Part shown: positions 53,745 to 62,574 of the stretch, piece by piece
Layout: the number at the start of each line of letters is the position of its first letter
Position numbering within the stretch: position 1 is the stretch's first letter
Source of the DNA: Athalassotoga saccharophila
GTDB lineage: Bacteria; Thermotogota; Thermotogae; Mesoaciditogales; Mesoaciditogaceae
Direction: 5' to 3'
DNA length: 64,000 nt
NCBI RefSeq assembly: GCF_009936215.1
Contig: NZ_AP019551.1
Span: 310,001 to 374,000, forward strand
Made by a program: the position numbers and the translations under genes
Notes under the pieces: generated by a model
The model's database searches: none
Seen by the model: the letters and a program-made list of their open reading frames with translations, nothing else
Told to the model about the DNA's origin: nothing

Positions 53745-54663
53745 TGAACCCCTCTTTCAAATTTTCTAAAAATCTTTTGACCTCTTCAAGTTTTGGAAAA
53801 GACGTTATTGCGCCTATCTTTTGAGCGGCCATTCCAGCAGTTATCGTTCCAAATTTAGACGCGGACACCAAATTCTCTTCTTTAAAATCATTCCTTGCGA
53901 AATCATGTATAAGACCTGCCATAAAGGCATCACCGCATCCGGTAGTATCGACAGCGTTAACGCGTATCGCCGGAATATGAGTTGCGGTTTTTGAAATGAC
54001 GTACGCACCATTTTCGCCATCCGTTATGACGGTTTTACCAATAGATTTTACCACTTTTAGGATACTTTCAAAATCATCAAGGTTAAAGATCGACTTTGCG
54101 TCTTCCATACTACACTTGACAAGATCTGCCATTTTCCATCCTTTAAGCAGATCTGCTTTGTATTTGCCTTCGTCTTTGGCAATGTGCGGCCTGTAATTTG
54201 GATCGAAGAAGATGTACTTTCCCTTTTTCTTAACATCTCCCATGAATTGCAATATGTTATCCGACGCAGGAGTTGCAAAGAGAATCGATCCAAAATGAAA
54301 GGCATCAAATTCATCTATTCTTACTTTAGAGAGATCTTCATACGACAAAGCGCCATCGGCGGTAGATCTATTCCATATCGCAAACTTTGGCACCTTTTTT
54401 TCATCCACAAATGCAAAGGCAAGGGTGGTGTGGAGATCATCATCTGTTACGCTTAAAGATATATCAACGCCTTCGGATTTCAGCGTATCTTTTAGCATAT
54501 CTCCGAAAAAATCGTAAGAAAATTTCGTTATGTAACTTACCTTCTCTCCAAGGCGTGCAAGACCCACGGCTATGTTCAAAGGAGAACCTCCGACGTGTGG
54601 CTCAAATGAATCATCTATTTTGAACAAATCGATTAGGTTTTCTCCGACAATTGCGAATCTTAT
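53737..54663 (-). CDS. PfkB-family carbohydrate kinase
   Basis: 308 residues. GGSPLNIAVGLARLG, YITKFSYDFFGDMLKDTL, FFDPNYRPHI and the catalytic DTTGCGDAFMAGLI signature identify a fructokinase or 2-keto-3-deoxygluconate-kinase-like enzyme. A conventional TTG start at 54627 would remove the first strand (RFAIVGENLIDLF). The frame extends to ATA 54663, which lies 9 nt after GGAGG and 1 nt after the cupin stop, so an ATA start is likely. With the aldolase of the same operon, a 2-keto-3-deoxy sugar pathway is plausible. Confidence 0.88.
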   Translation of the reverse strand: MRFAIVGENLIDLFKIDDSFEPHVGGSPLNIAVGLARLGEKVSYITKFSYDFFGDMLKDTLKSEGVDISLSVTDDDLHTTLAFAFVDEKKVPKFAIWNRSTADGALSYEDLSKVRIDEFDAFHFGSILFATPASDNILQFMGDVKKKGKYIFFDPNYRPHIAKDEGKYKADLLKGWKMADLVKCSMEDAKSIFNLDDFESILKVVKSIGKTVITDGENGAYVISKTATHIPAIRVNAVDTTGCGDAFMAGLIHDFARNDFKEENLVSASKFGTITAGMAAQKIGAITSFPKLEEVKRFLENLKEGFNG

Positions 54664-54664
54664 T

Positions 54665-55027
54665 TTAAATTACCTCCTCATAAGGAATTTTTATAACGTA
54701 CTGTATGAGTTTAGACTTACCTGTTTTAATTTTATGTGCAAATCCAGCAGGTATAAGAAGCAAATCGCCTTTTTTGATTTCATATTCTACCGGATTTTCG
54801 ATTTTGCAGTTTCTTAATTCACCCTTTTCTATTTCAGATCCACCTGTGAATTTATCTCCAATTATAACAATTGCTTTTCCAGACATAACCATGTAAAGGT
54901 CGTTGAAATGAAAATGGACTTCTGCATTTCCATCAAAAAAAGATCCCAATTCTGAAATTTTAACAGTCAAATCTTTGAATTTAAATGAATTTTGAGAATT
55001 CAAAGAAATTTTCAAGGGTTGATTCAT
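54665..55027 (-). CDS. Cupin-domain protein
   Basis: 120 residues, small beta-barrel. The metal-site motif NAEVHFHFNDLYMVMSGKAI has the HxHx(n)E-like region (E replaced by D or Y near the turn), and motif 2 is GDLLLIPAGFAHKI. It may be a sugar isomerase or sensor. It lies 3 nt after the sialidase-like gene and carries the ribosome site for the kinase in its last codons. Confidence 0.8.
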   Translation of the reverse strand: MNQPLKISLNSQNSFKFKDLTVKISELGSFFDGNAEVHFHFNDLYMVMSGKAIVIIGDKFTGGSEIEKGELRNCKIENPVEYEIKKGDLLLIPAGFAHKIKTGKSKLIQYVIKIPYEEVI

Positions 55028-55030
55028 ACT

Positions 55031-55963
55031 TTACCTCTTTTCAAAATCATTATCTTCAAAAAATAAATGTATGAAATTCATTCTGTTATCCGTAAAGAAA
55101 AGATGTAATTGATTTTCATCCTGAACTAGCCACGGATAAGAATATTCTCCACGATCTGCTTCTTTCAAACAAAAAGGCGCTGACCAATTTTTCCCTTCAT
55201 CTTTAGAAAACAAAAGATCCATTCTATTTCTTCCTGTTTGAGTATGATTATGAGCAAGTACAAGCGTATTTTTGTATTTTATAACATCTATGCCACTATT
55301 TGGATTGGGAATATCAGTTTGTTCAGAGGCTATCCAACTTAATCCGCCATTGAAAGAATATGAAACGTATACTTTTCCCATCTTAGATCTACTCATCATA
55401 ATGAGTGTTCCATCATCAAGTTCAATCACAATAGGTTGAATTAATCCGGTAACCGTTGTCTCTCCGTACAATTTCCAATCGTTCCCATCTTCAGAAATTA
55501 AAACCATTGATGTCCATCTTTTCTCATCATAAACAGGTAAAAGATAATTCCCATTTTTCAAAACAATGGGTCTTCCCTTTGTCATAATTCCTTTAGCATC
55601 AGATATAATTTCTAATTCCCCCCAGTTTTCTCCATGATCCTTTGATCTTTTCCGACAAATTAAAGCACTTTGCCAATCATTGTCGGTCAAGATGACAAAA
55701 AATAGCCATAATTCGTCCTCAGGGCTTTTCCATATTACCGGATTGCCAACGCCGAACCCTGGCATCTTAAATGCGGTTACGGGACTTGTCCAATTATCAA
55801 AATGTTTTCTAGATAAATGAATAACGCTATCAGGTGCCTTCTCATATGAGGCTGAATACCAAACGGCTATAAGATCATCTCTGTCTTTAGTAACACTTAC
55901 ACAGTGATGCATGGGAGGATAAATTTGTGATTGTATGACATTTTCGAAATTCATTTTTTTCAT
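55031..55963 (-). CDS. Sialidase-like (BNR/Asp-box) beta-propeller protein
   Basis: 310 residues, no signal peptide. Asp-box motifs recur (S-x-D-x-G-x-x-W): RSKDHGENWGE, SFNGGLSWIA and SKDEGKNWSAP, and GFGVGNPVIWKSPEDELWLF marks another blade, so a six-bladed BNR_2 fold is likely. The exact sugar cannot be inferred; the catalytic Asp, Glu and Tyr of sialidases were not all identified. ATG 55963 overlaps the permease stop (ATGA). The upstream frame to 56260 is only a shadow of the permease gene. Confidence 0.82.
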   Translation of the reverse strand: MKKMNFENVIQSQIYPPMHHCVSVTKDRDDLIAVWYSASYEKAPDSVIHLSRKHFDNWTSPVTAFKMPGFGVGNPVIWKSPEDELWLFFVILTDNDWQSALICRKRSKDHGENWGELEIISDAKGIMTKGRPIVLKNGNYLLPVYDEKRWTSMVLISEDGNDWKLYGETTVTGLIQPIVIELDDGTLIMMSRSKMGKVYVSYSFNGGLSWIASEQTDIPNPNSGIDVIKYKNTLVLAHNHTQTGRNRMDLLFSKDEGKNWSAPFCLKEADRGEYSYPWLVQDENQLHLFFTDNRMNFIHLFFEDNDFEKR

Positions 55964-56808
55964 CCCTTTATACCTGTCATTGTTATACCTTTGACAAAAT
56001 ATCTCTGAAGTAAAAGGAAAATAACGATAGCCGGTATAGTTGCCATTAAGGCTGCGGCCATAGCAGGTCCGTATTGCGGAGCCGATCCGCTGACTCCACT
56101 TTGACCACCGAAAAATTCCGCTATTCCAACGGGCAAAGTTCTTGATGCGTCTGAATTGACAGAAACCAGTGGCCACAAGAAATTCGTCCAGTTGCTTATG
56201 AATGTTATGATCGCAACCGCACTTATAGAAGGTCGTGCGAGTGGAAGCATTATCGTCCACCAGATTCTAAAGTACCCTGCACCATCTATTCTTGCGGCAT
56301 CTATGAGATCTTGAGGAACACTTCTGAAAAAATTTCTAAGAATGAAAACGCCTGTGACGTTTCCAGTTGTTGGAAGTATCAAAGATATTATCGTGTTTAA
56401 AAGATGGACATGTGCAAACATAAGATAAAGTGGTATGATTGTAACCTGTATCGGCACCATAAGCATAGATAAAACTGTTGCGTAAAGCAAAGCATTACCT
56501 TTAAAGTGAAATCTTGCGAATGAAAAAGCGGCCATAGAATCTATCAGTATGACTATGATCGTGGCCACAATGGCAGACAAAAAACTATTTAAAGTCCATC
56601 GCAAGAAATTAAAAGTTCCTAAGACGTAAGAAAAATTTGACAATGTCGGATGTTGCGGAATCCATGTCGGAGGGTAACTTGCAATCTCACCTTCAGGCTT
56701 AAAGGCACTGACCGTCATCCAGAGTATTGGAGCAAATGCAAGGATTGTAAGAATTACAAGCAATAAGTACAAAATAGTCTTTGAAAGATATTTGTTTTTT
56801 CTTTTCAT
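55960..56808 (-). CDS. ABC sugar transporter permease, MalG type
   Basis: 282 residues, six TM segments. The EAA loop reads VPQDLIDAARIDGAGYFRIWW with IMLPLARPSISAV, which contacts an ATPase. N-terminal SKTILYLLLVILTILAFAPI is the first TM. Forms the inner-membrane channel with the MalF-type protein (56805). No ATPase gene is present in the operon, so a shared MsmK-type ATPase is inferred. Confidence 0.92.
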   Translation of the reverse strand: MKRKNKYLSKTILYLLLVILTILAFAPILWMTVSAFKPEGEIASYPPTWIPQHPTLSNFSYVLGTFNFLRWTLNSFLSAIVATIIVILIDSMAAFSFARFHFKGNALLYATVLSMLMVPIQVTIIPLYLMFAHVHLLNTIISLILPTTGNVTGVFILRNFFRSVPQDLIDAARIDGAGYFRIWWTIMLPLARPSISAVAIITFISNWTNFLWPLVSVNSDASRTLPVGIAEFFGGQSGVSGSAPQYGPAMAAALMATIPAIVIFLLLQRYFVKGITMTGIKG

Positions 56809-57677
56809 GATTCCCCAACCTTTTTAAGCAATTGTCTTTCAATAAGAACAAGAACTATCAAGAATGCAAAAACAACATACGCAACGGCAGAACCATATCC
56901 CAATCTGAAATACTGAAACGCTTGAAAATACATGTATTGGATGACGGTAAGTGTGGCCATTGAAGGTCCACCTCCTGTCATAACGTAGACTTGATCAAAA
57001 ACTTCAAAACTGTTTATAAGTGTCAGCATCAAAACCACAACTGTAGTCGATCGAAGTAAAGGAAAGGTTACATTCCAAAAAATTTGCCAGTTTGAAGCAC
57101 CGTCTATTCTCGCAGCCTCTTTTAATTCTTCCGGTATATCCTGAAGCCCAGCAAGAAAAAGGATCATGTTAAAACCAACTGTCCACCAAATTGTGGTAAT
57201 GGCTACAGCAGGCATTGCCCAGTTCACACTCGAAAGCCACGCAATTGGCTTTATTCCAAAAAAACTTAGATAATAATTTAAGATTCCAAAATGTGTGTCA
57301 AAGATCCACATCCAAATAACACCAACAACTGTTGACATTATGACGTAAGGCATAAAAACAAATGTTCTTGTTATCGTTCTACCTTTAAGATTTTGATCTA
57401 CAAGTAATGCTATGAGAAGCCCAAGTACTATAAGAGCAGGTACCGTTAAAACCATAAAATAAAGAGTGTTTATAAGACTCGTTATAAAAGAAGGATCGTT
57501 GAAAAGTTCAATATAATTAGAAAATCCTATAAATTTTGGAGTTCCTACGATATTCCAACTTGTAAGGCTCACAAAAAAACCCGCAATTGAAGGGCCAAAC
57601 CTAAAAGCAATAAAAGTAAAAAGGTAAGGGATTAAAAAGAGATACGGAATTATTAAAATTCTAAAATTTTTCCTCAT
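56805..57677 (-). CDS. ABC sugar transporter permease, MalF type
   Basis: 290 residues, six TM segments. EAA loop: IPEELKEAARIDGASNWQIF with VTFPLLRSTTVVVLM, followed by FDQVYVMTGGGPSMATLTVI, a typical MalF/UgpA C-terminal block. The ATG has GGAGGG upstream. Overlaps the next permease by 4 nt and follows the binding-protein gene across a strong stem-loop. Confidence 0.92.
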   Translation of the reverse strand: MRKNFRILIIPYLFLIPYLFTFIAFRFGPSIAGFFVSLTSWNIVGTPKFIGFSNYIELFNDPSFITSLINTLYFMVLTVPALIVLGLLIALLVDQNLKGRTITRTFVFMPYVIMSTVVGVIWMWIFDTHFGILNYYLSFFGIKPIAWLSSVNWAMPAVAITTIWWTVGFNMILFLAGLQDIPEELKEAARIDGASNWQIFWNVTFPLLRSTTVVVLMLTLINSFEVFDQVYVMTGGGPSMATLTVIQYMYFQAFQYFRLGYGSAVAYVVFAFLIVLVLIERQLLKKVGES

Positions 57678-57691
57678 TTATACCCTCCAAA

Positions 57692-57717
57692 TTCTGGGCC
57701 ACTTAAGTGGCCCAGAA
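57692..57717 (-). terminator. Intercistronic 26-bp palindrome
   Basis: A perfect palindrome with TTCTGGGCCACTT arms lies between the binding-protein stop and the permease start. In the mRNA it folds into a very stable stem. Such stems usually trim or stabilise the upstream message so that more binding protein than permease is made. No T tract follows on the minus strand. Confidence 0.7.
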
Positions 57718-57722
57718 ACGAA

Positions 57723-59006
57723 TTATTGTCCCCTTGAAAGTATTTGATTGATCTGATCATTCATCCATTTCATAACTGGTAATATATCTTTATCTCTTAC
57801 CATTATGTCCTGACCCGCAACAACTATCGGACTTACAGATGCTGCGGAAAATACCTCTGCTTCATTTGGTATTCTCGGAAGCATGACTTCGTAAGGAGCG
57901 CTTTCAAGGAATCCTGTTCTTCCTGGCAATGAATAGGCATATTCCCTCGCAGCGTTAAGAGCCGGAATGTTCCCAGACAATGCCCATTTGGATGAATTTT
58001 TGATCAACCATATAACGAAATCCTCAGCGGCCTGGATCTTTGCTTTATCTTTTTGTACCGGAATAGTTAAAACATGCCCGCTTCCCCATACCGTTTTCTG
58101 TTCAAAGACCTGAGGAATTGGGAATGTTCCCCACTCAAGACCTTTCTGTGCTTGACATGCTGGTATTTCCCATGGACCATCTTCAAGCATTGCTGTTTTG
58201 CCAATAAGAAAATCATTCAAAGGATTCGTCGCGCCAACTGGCGAAACATGATATTTGAAGACTAAATCCTGTAACCATTGCCACGCTTTCAGACCCGCAT
58301 CAAGGGGATAATCAACTTTTGTATTTTGCTGGTTAAGGAATCCATACCCTTGTTGAGCAAGTAATTCATACCATTGAAGGAAAGCATGCCAATTAAGTGA
58401 ATACAATCCAAAACCGTATTGGACGATATTGTTTGGATCAAATCCAGGCTCATTTGGATGTTTGCCATTTTTATCGATTGTTAATTTTATTGCCATATCT
58501 AAAAATTGTTGACCGGATATCCATCCCGTTGGAGGAGTAATACCAGCCTTTTCAAAGAGTGTTTTGTTATAATATATTGCATTCATATGAAGGTCAAGAG
58601 GAAATGCGTATTGAACTCCATTGTAAAATGTTCCATTCCATGCAGCCGTCGCAAATTGAGTTGCTGTAAATCCTGCCTTTGATATGACATTCCCAAGAGG
58701 TGTTAGTAAATTCAAAGCCGCAAATTGGGGAATATCGGGTCCATGCATTCCTAAAATATCTGGTGGATTGCCAACAGCAGCCGAAGTCATGAATTTCGTA
58801 AACAAAGGTGTCCATTGCATCGTCGTAAAGGTTATATGAACGTCTGGATGTGTCGAGTTATATTCATCGACAAGCGCACGCATAACATCGCCATCAGGGC
58901 CTGTCCATCCACCCCAGAAAGTTAGTTCTATTGGCTGGGCAGCCATAGCCACCATTCCAATTACTAAAATACTTAACAGCGCCAAAATTCCTAACTTCAA
59001 CCTCAT
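57723..59006 (-). CDS. ABC sugar transporter substrate-binding protein
   Basis: 427 residues. Signal peptide KLGILALLSILVIGMVAMAA followed by QPIELTFWGGWTGPDGDVM, typical of family 1 extracellular solute-binding proteins. YNSTHPDVHITF, LNAIYYNKTLFEKAGITPP and LEDGPWEIPACQ are standard elements. There is no lipobox cysteine. ATG 59006 follows AGGAGGAAG; the longer frame lies upstream of the ribosome site. The sugar is unknown. Confidence 0.92.
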   Translation of the reverse strand: MRLKLGILALLSILVIGMVAMAAQPIELTFWGGWTGPDGDVMRALVDEYNSTHPDVHITFTTMQWTPLFTKFMTSAAVGNPPDILGMHGPDIPQFAALNLLTPLGNVISKAGFTATQFATAAWNGTFYNGVQYAFPLDLHMNAIYYNKTLFEKAGITPPTGWISGQQFLDMAIKLTIDKNGKHPNEPGFDPNNIVQYGFGLYSLNWHAFLQWYELLAQQGYGFLNQQNTKVDYPLDAGLKAWQWLQDLVFKYHVSPVGATNPLNDFLIGKTAMLEDGPWEIPACQAQKGLEWGTFPIPQVFEQKTVWGSGHVLTIPVQKDKAKIQAAEDFVIWLIKNSSKWALSGNIPALNAAREYAYSLPGRTGFLESAPYEVMLPRIPNEAEVFSAASVSPIVVAGQDIMVRDKDILPVMKWMNDQINQILSRGQ

Positions 59007-59026
59007 AAACTTCCTCCTTTCATTTT

Positions 59027-59045
59027 TTAAATTTGCCAAATTTAA
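59027..59045. repeat. 19-bp perfect inverted repeat at the aldolase stop codon
   Basis: TTAAATTTG and CAAATTTAA flank one base. It overlaps the end of the aldolase gene and lies just before the binding-protein ribosome site. It might bind a regulator or shape the mRNA, but its AT-rich content makes chance possible. Confidence 0.35.
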
Positions 59046-59923
59046 ATTTCCTTTTCGGCAAATTTAACTTTATCTCCTAAATCGTCCTTTTTATACTCCA
59101 TCAAAGGTAATCTCATTTTTCCGTTGCCAAAACCTCTGAATTGTAGGGCTTTTTTAAGTGCGGACATATCGTATCCTTCACCAACAGCGGCAGATATCTT
59201 TATCAATTTCTCTTGGGCTTTACGTGCCTTTTCAAGATCACCTTTTTTAAAGAATGAATATACTTCGATGAATGGTTCTGGAAAAACCGCTGCCGGACCG
59301 CTAACTGTCCCATTGACTCCCATAACAAGCATTGGAAAGAATGCTCTATCAAATCCAACAGCGATCTCAAATCTTGGAAAGTCTTTTCTCAGATCGACAA
59401 ATCTTGTAATTTCACCAAAATCTCCGCTGCTATCTTTCATACCAAAAAAATTCTCATGCTTTCCAAGTAAGGTTGAAACAACTTTGATGGTTACCTTGTT
59501 ACAGGCCAACGATGGTATGTTGTAAACATAAACGGGCAAATTCTTAGCGTATTTAACAATCTGCGATATATATTCAATCATTTCTTCTTCTGATACTTTA
59601 TAATAAAGAGGAGGTAAAGTTGCTATCGCATCGACATTCGCTTCTTTTGCGATATAAACCAGTTCTTTTGATTCCTCAATTCTCACACTGCTGCAGTTTG
59701 CGATGACTTTTGCTTTGTTCGATGTCACAGATCTTGCGATCTTAAAAATTTCTTCATGCTCTTTGATATTCAACGAAAGTCCTTCCGATGTCGTACCACA
59801 TGCAAACAGTCCATTTATACCCTTATCGACAAGAAATCCGAAGTACCTTTCGGTTTCTTTGTAATCAATTTCTCCGTTATCTTTGAATATCGTCAATGGT
59901 GCGGCTATAACACCATCAAGCAT
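59042..59923 (-). CDS. DHDPS/N-acetylneuraminate-lyase family aldolase
   Basis: 293 residues, a TIM-barrel class I aldolase. GTTSEG (substrate carboxylate), YVYNIPSLA (catalytic Tyr) and the Schiff-base Lys in NFFGMKDSSGDF are present, with GVNGTVSGPAAVFPEPF later. The family includes dihydrodipicolinate synthase, neuraminate lyase and KDG aldolase. In an operon with sugar transport, PfkB kinase and a sialidase-like protein, a sugar-acid aldolase is more likely than DapA. ATG 59923 follows AAGGGAT. It is the first gene of the operon. Confidence 0.87.
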   Translation of the reverse strand: MLDGVIAAPLTIFKDNGEIDYKETERYFGFLVDKGINGLFACGTTSEGLSLNIKEHEEIFKIARSVTSNKAKVIANCSSVRIEESKELVYIAKEANVDAIATLPPLYYKVSEEEMIEYISQIVKYAKNLPVYVYNIPSLACNKVTIKVVSTLLGKHENFFGMKDSSGDFGEITRFVDLRKDFPRFEIAVGFDRAFFPMLVMGVNGTVSGPAAVFPEPFIEVYSFFKKGDLEKARKAQEKLIKISAAVGEGYDMSALKKALQFRGFGNGKMRLPLMEYKKDDLGDKVKFAEKEI

Positions 59924-60069
59924 TAAAATCCCTTCTTTCATTATTTTTGTATGAGTAAATTCAATTTTGAAACTTCTCGCTATTTCTCAATTCTTTTTTC
60001 ACTATCACCCCACAACAGCCTGCCACCAAGGTGTAAAATCTTTCTGTCCCAAAAATTCTTCCAACCGAG

Positions 60070-60614
60070 GTGATAGACATGTTGCGTAGTTCTTCAGATG
60101 TGTTTCTCTTTAATTTCCCCTTTTCAGATATTGTTTTGAACCTTGTCTTCTTTTCCCTTCAACAAATAGACTTCGATTCTATCTTTTCCAAACTCCTTGA
60201 ATCTTACTCTCCTAATAACAAAAATCGCCCTTATGACCCTTCTTCTTTACTTAGACTCTTCTTCACCTTGAATCTTTTCGATAGTATGACTTTTACAAAT
60301 CAAAGCGTATGACAATATCTTCTATAAAGTCTCAAAACTTAACATCCGACGGAAATGACTATTCAAAGCATTGTCACAAATTCGCGTGTCGAGATAGAAC
60401 TTCCTTATGCCCTAAAGATTGTTCCGACATCTTTTGGATGAAATATTCACATGAATTGTCCCTTTTCAGACTTTCTTTTCAGACCGATCCGTCTTTTAAA
60501 CAGTTTTACAACTTCAGGCCGAGAATTGAGACACTTAATTCTTCTCTTACAAGATGGCACCATCTTAAAGACATAATCTCCCGAACATTGACACTTACTA
60601 TAGATTCAACCTAA
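60070..60614 (+). pseudogene. Transposase-like pseudogene
   Basis: The first frame (60070-60312) reads NRPYDPSSLLRLFFTLNLFD, a typical transposase N-terminal segment. It stops and a second frame (60309-60614) continues with FACRDRTSLCPKDCSDIFWM and RPRIETLNSSL, a C-terminal Cys-rich segment. The catalytic middle is missing, so the element is deleted and frameshifted. The family was not identified. Possible imperfect end repeats (CACCCCACAA near 60008, and its likeness near 60855) are weak. Confidence 0.5.
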
Positions 60615-60943
60615 GACTTATTTCAAAAGCGATTAGTCATTATACTTTCGAATCTGAAGTGTCTTTTCTCAAAAGATTGAAAGGAGAAACTCATGATAGA
60701 AAACGTATTTAATCCAAAATTTGCTTTTCAAAGATCTTGAACGTATTCAGATTCAATCTTATCTGCAATGTCTGAATGCATCCTTCTGTATGATGCATCT
60801 TTGAACCTGCAAGAGGCCTTCTGCATCTTCTCCTTTTAAAGATCATGACTTGGGGTTTGGGGTAAGTCTAATCTAAATTGAATTCACTCAATAACAGTTT
60901 TTAAGTTTTTCTCCATAATTGTTTTTAAAATATATCAAGTTTT
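60615..60943. other. Intergenic region, probably the decayed right part of the transposon
   Basis: No convincing gene. It contains GATGCAT-type short inverted repeats near 60775-60800, a GGGGTTTGGGG motif near 60852-60862, and AT-rich sequence before the stop of the next minus-strand gene. No clear terminator hairpin was found for that gene. Confidence 0.4.
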
Positions 60944-62569
60944 TTAGTTCTCAAAATCTGTTTTCATAAGAAAAACAGAATACGGGCCCCACATTGACAT
61001 TGTAAAATAAATTATTTTACCATTTTCGAGAGTATACAGAGGGTTCATAAAAGCTCCATAAAGTCCCGGATAATCATAAGAAGAAACCAAAGTCTTTGAT
61101 TTACTCCAAGGACCCCATGGATCATTTGCAAAGCGTATTACAATATTTGTCGTCTGTGGATCAAGATAAGTCATTATCCATTTTTTAAGATATTTGTCGA
61201 ACATAATAGAAAGCTCACCTGCTGGTCCATCGGCTACACTTTTAGAATCAGATTCATTATAACTCCAAATGGGATAATCATTTTGGAGTCCAGAAAAATA
61301 CTGATATTTTGATTTATCTTCAATTTGATCGGATTTTACTTTCATAAGGTACACATTTCCCCATCTACCAGATGGAATAGAAAAAAGATATATCTCATTG
61401 GACGAAATATAATCGGGGTCTTCATTAGCAAAAACTGGATAAATCTGAACAAAATTACTAGTACCATTCCATGTGACATTGGGCAATTTTTCGAAATGAT
61501 TTCCTTCATCTTTTGAAACGGCTAAACCGGAATAATTACAATCCCAATATCCAGGTGCTCCCCATTGGCTTACAGACATATAATACACATAAAGATTATT
61601 GTTGTTATATATTCCCCCTGTTGGTATTACAGTTATCTCACCATTTTCACCATGTTTTGAAGATATGACCTCTTTAGCATAAGATGGAACTGGATTATCA
61701 TAGGAAATTGTTTGATCATTGAACTTTAAAAGTTCATTATCAAATATAAAATCACTAAAATTCATAGAAACTGAAAAAGCATTGTTATCACTATTTTCAA
61801 CAAATAATCCTATTTTTGCATTAATTAATTGTTTTTGTTTATCATTGTAACTACCAATCTCTTTCCAATTAATTCCATCGTTACTAGAATAAAAAATATA
61901 AGAAGAAAACTCTTTTTTTATCTTTAAAAAATTCTCACCATAAGCGCTAGAAATGATAAGAGGTAATTGATTGTTAATCAAACCACTTACTTTAAGTGTA
62001 CGATTATTCGTAATTCCAAATGCTATCCAGTTTGAAACATTTTTCCATATTAAAAATCCACTAAACGTAGGCAATGGATACATATAGTTTAATTTTACTT
62101 GAACTGTAAATGTCGAAAAATGTGAAACATCAAGTAAAACTTTTGGAACTTCGTCTACGTACTCTCCCAGTTCCATATATGGACCAGCTGTAATAGTTAA
62201 GTTATGTGATGATACAATGAAGTTATTTCCACTATTTACTGAAATAAATTTATCAAATTTAACACCATTTTTAAAATCTCCATTTGGAGCGACTGCCAAG
62301 ACATTAGATCTCCATAATGTACCTGTGGGACCGTTCCATATAGGCATTCCCTGTCCAAAGGTATCTCCAAAAATAAAATAAGTGCTAGTGGATGCAGGTA
62401 TCATTATTCCTAAATCAGCACCATATACTTGTTCTTTAAAACACAATTCCTGATTTATAGAGTCAATTCCTATTAGCTTACATACCATCTCTGTATTTTT
62501 AATACTCAATGAAAAACTAAAAAGAGGTATCGAAATTAATACCAATATCAAAAATATTTTTTCATGCAT
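60944..62569 (-). CDS. Secreted DUF4185 protein with an inserted lectin-like domain
   Basis: 541 residues. Signal sequence KIFLILVLISIPLFSFSLSI. DUF4185 (a five-bladed propeller glycosidase-like domain) is seen as YFIFGDTFGQGMPIWNG and LWRSNVLAVA near the N-terminus and as PTGGIYNNNNLYVYYMSVSQ, then YSGLAVSKDEGNHFEKLPNV later. Between about residues 130 and 280 lies a DUF1349/concanavalin-like domain (WIAFGITNNRTLKVSGL, then FYSSNDGINWKEIGSY, AKIGLFVENS). ATG 62569 has AAAGGAG 8 nt upstream. The function is probably binding or cutting a polysaccharide outside the cell. Confidence 0.78.
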   Translation of the reverse strand: MHEKIFLILVLISIPLFSFSLSIKNTEMVCKLIGIDSINQELCFKEQVYGADLGIMIPASTSTYFIFGDTFGQGMPIWNGPTGTLWRSNVLAVAPNGDFKNGVKFDKFISVNSGNNFIVSSHNLTITAGPYMELGEYVDEVPKVLLDVSHFSTFTVQVKLNYMYPLPTFSGFLIWKNVSNWIAFGITNNRTLKVSGLINNQLPLIISSAYGENFLKIKKEFSSYIFYSSNDGINWKEIGSYNDKQKQLINAKIGLFVENSDNNAFSVSMNFSDFIFDNELLKFNDQTISYDNPVPSYAKEVISSKHGENGEITVIPTGGIYNNNNLYVYYMSVSQWGAPGYWDCNYSGLAVSKDEGNHFEKLPNVTWNGTSNFVQIYPVFANEDPDYISSNEIYLFSIPSGRWGNVYLMKVKSDQIEDKSKYQYFSGLQNDYPIWSYNESDSKSVADGPAGELSIMFDKYLKKWIMTYLDPQTTNIVIRFANDPWGPWSKSKTLVSSYDYPGLYGAFMNPLYTLENGKIIYFTMSMWGPYSVFLMKTDFEN

Positions 62570-62574
62570 CTTTT

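Noticed and set aside
55964-56260. 99-residue N-terminal extension of the sialidase-like protein
   Set aside because: The stretch is a shadow frame of the permease gene, rich in Arg and Cys, and the family starts near ATG 55963.
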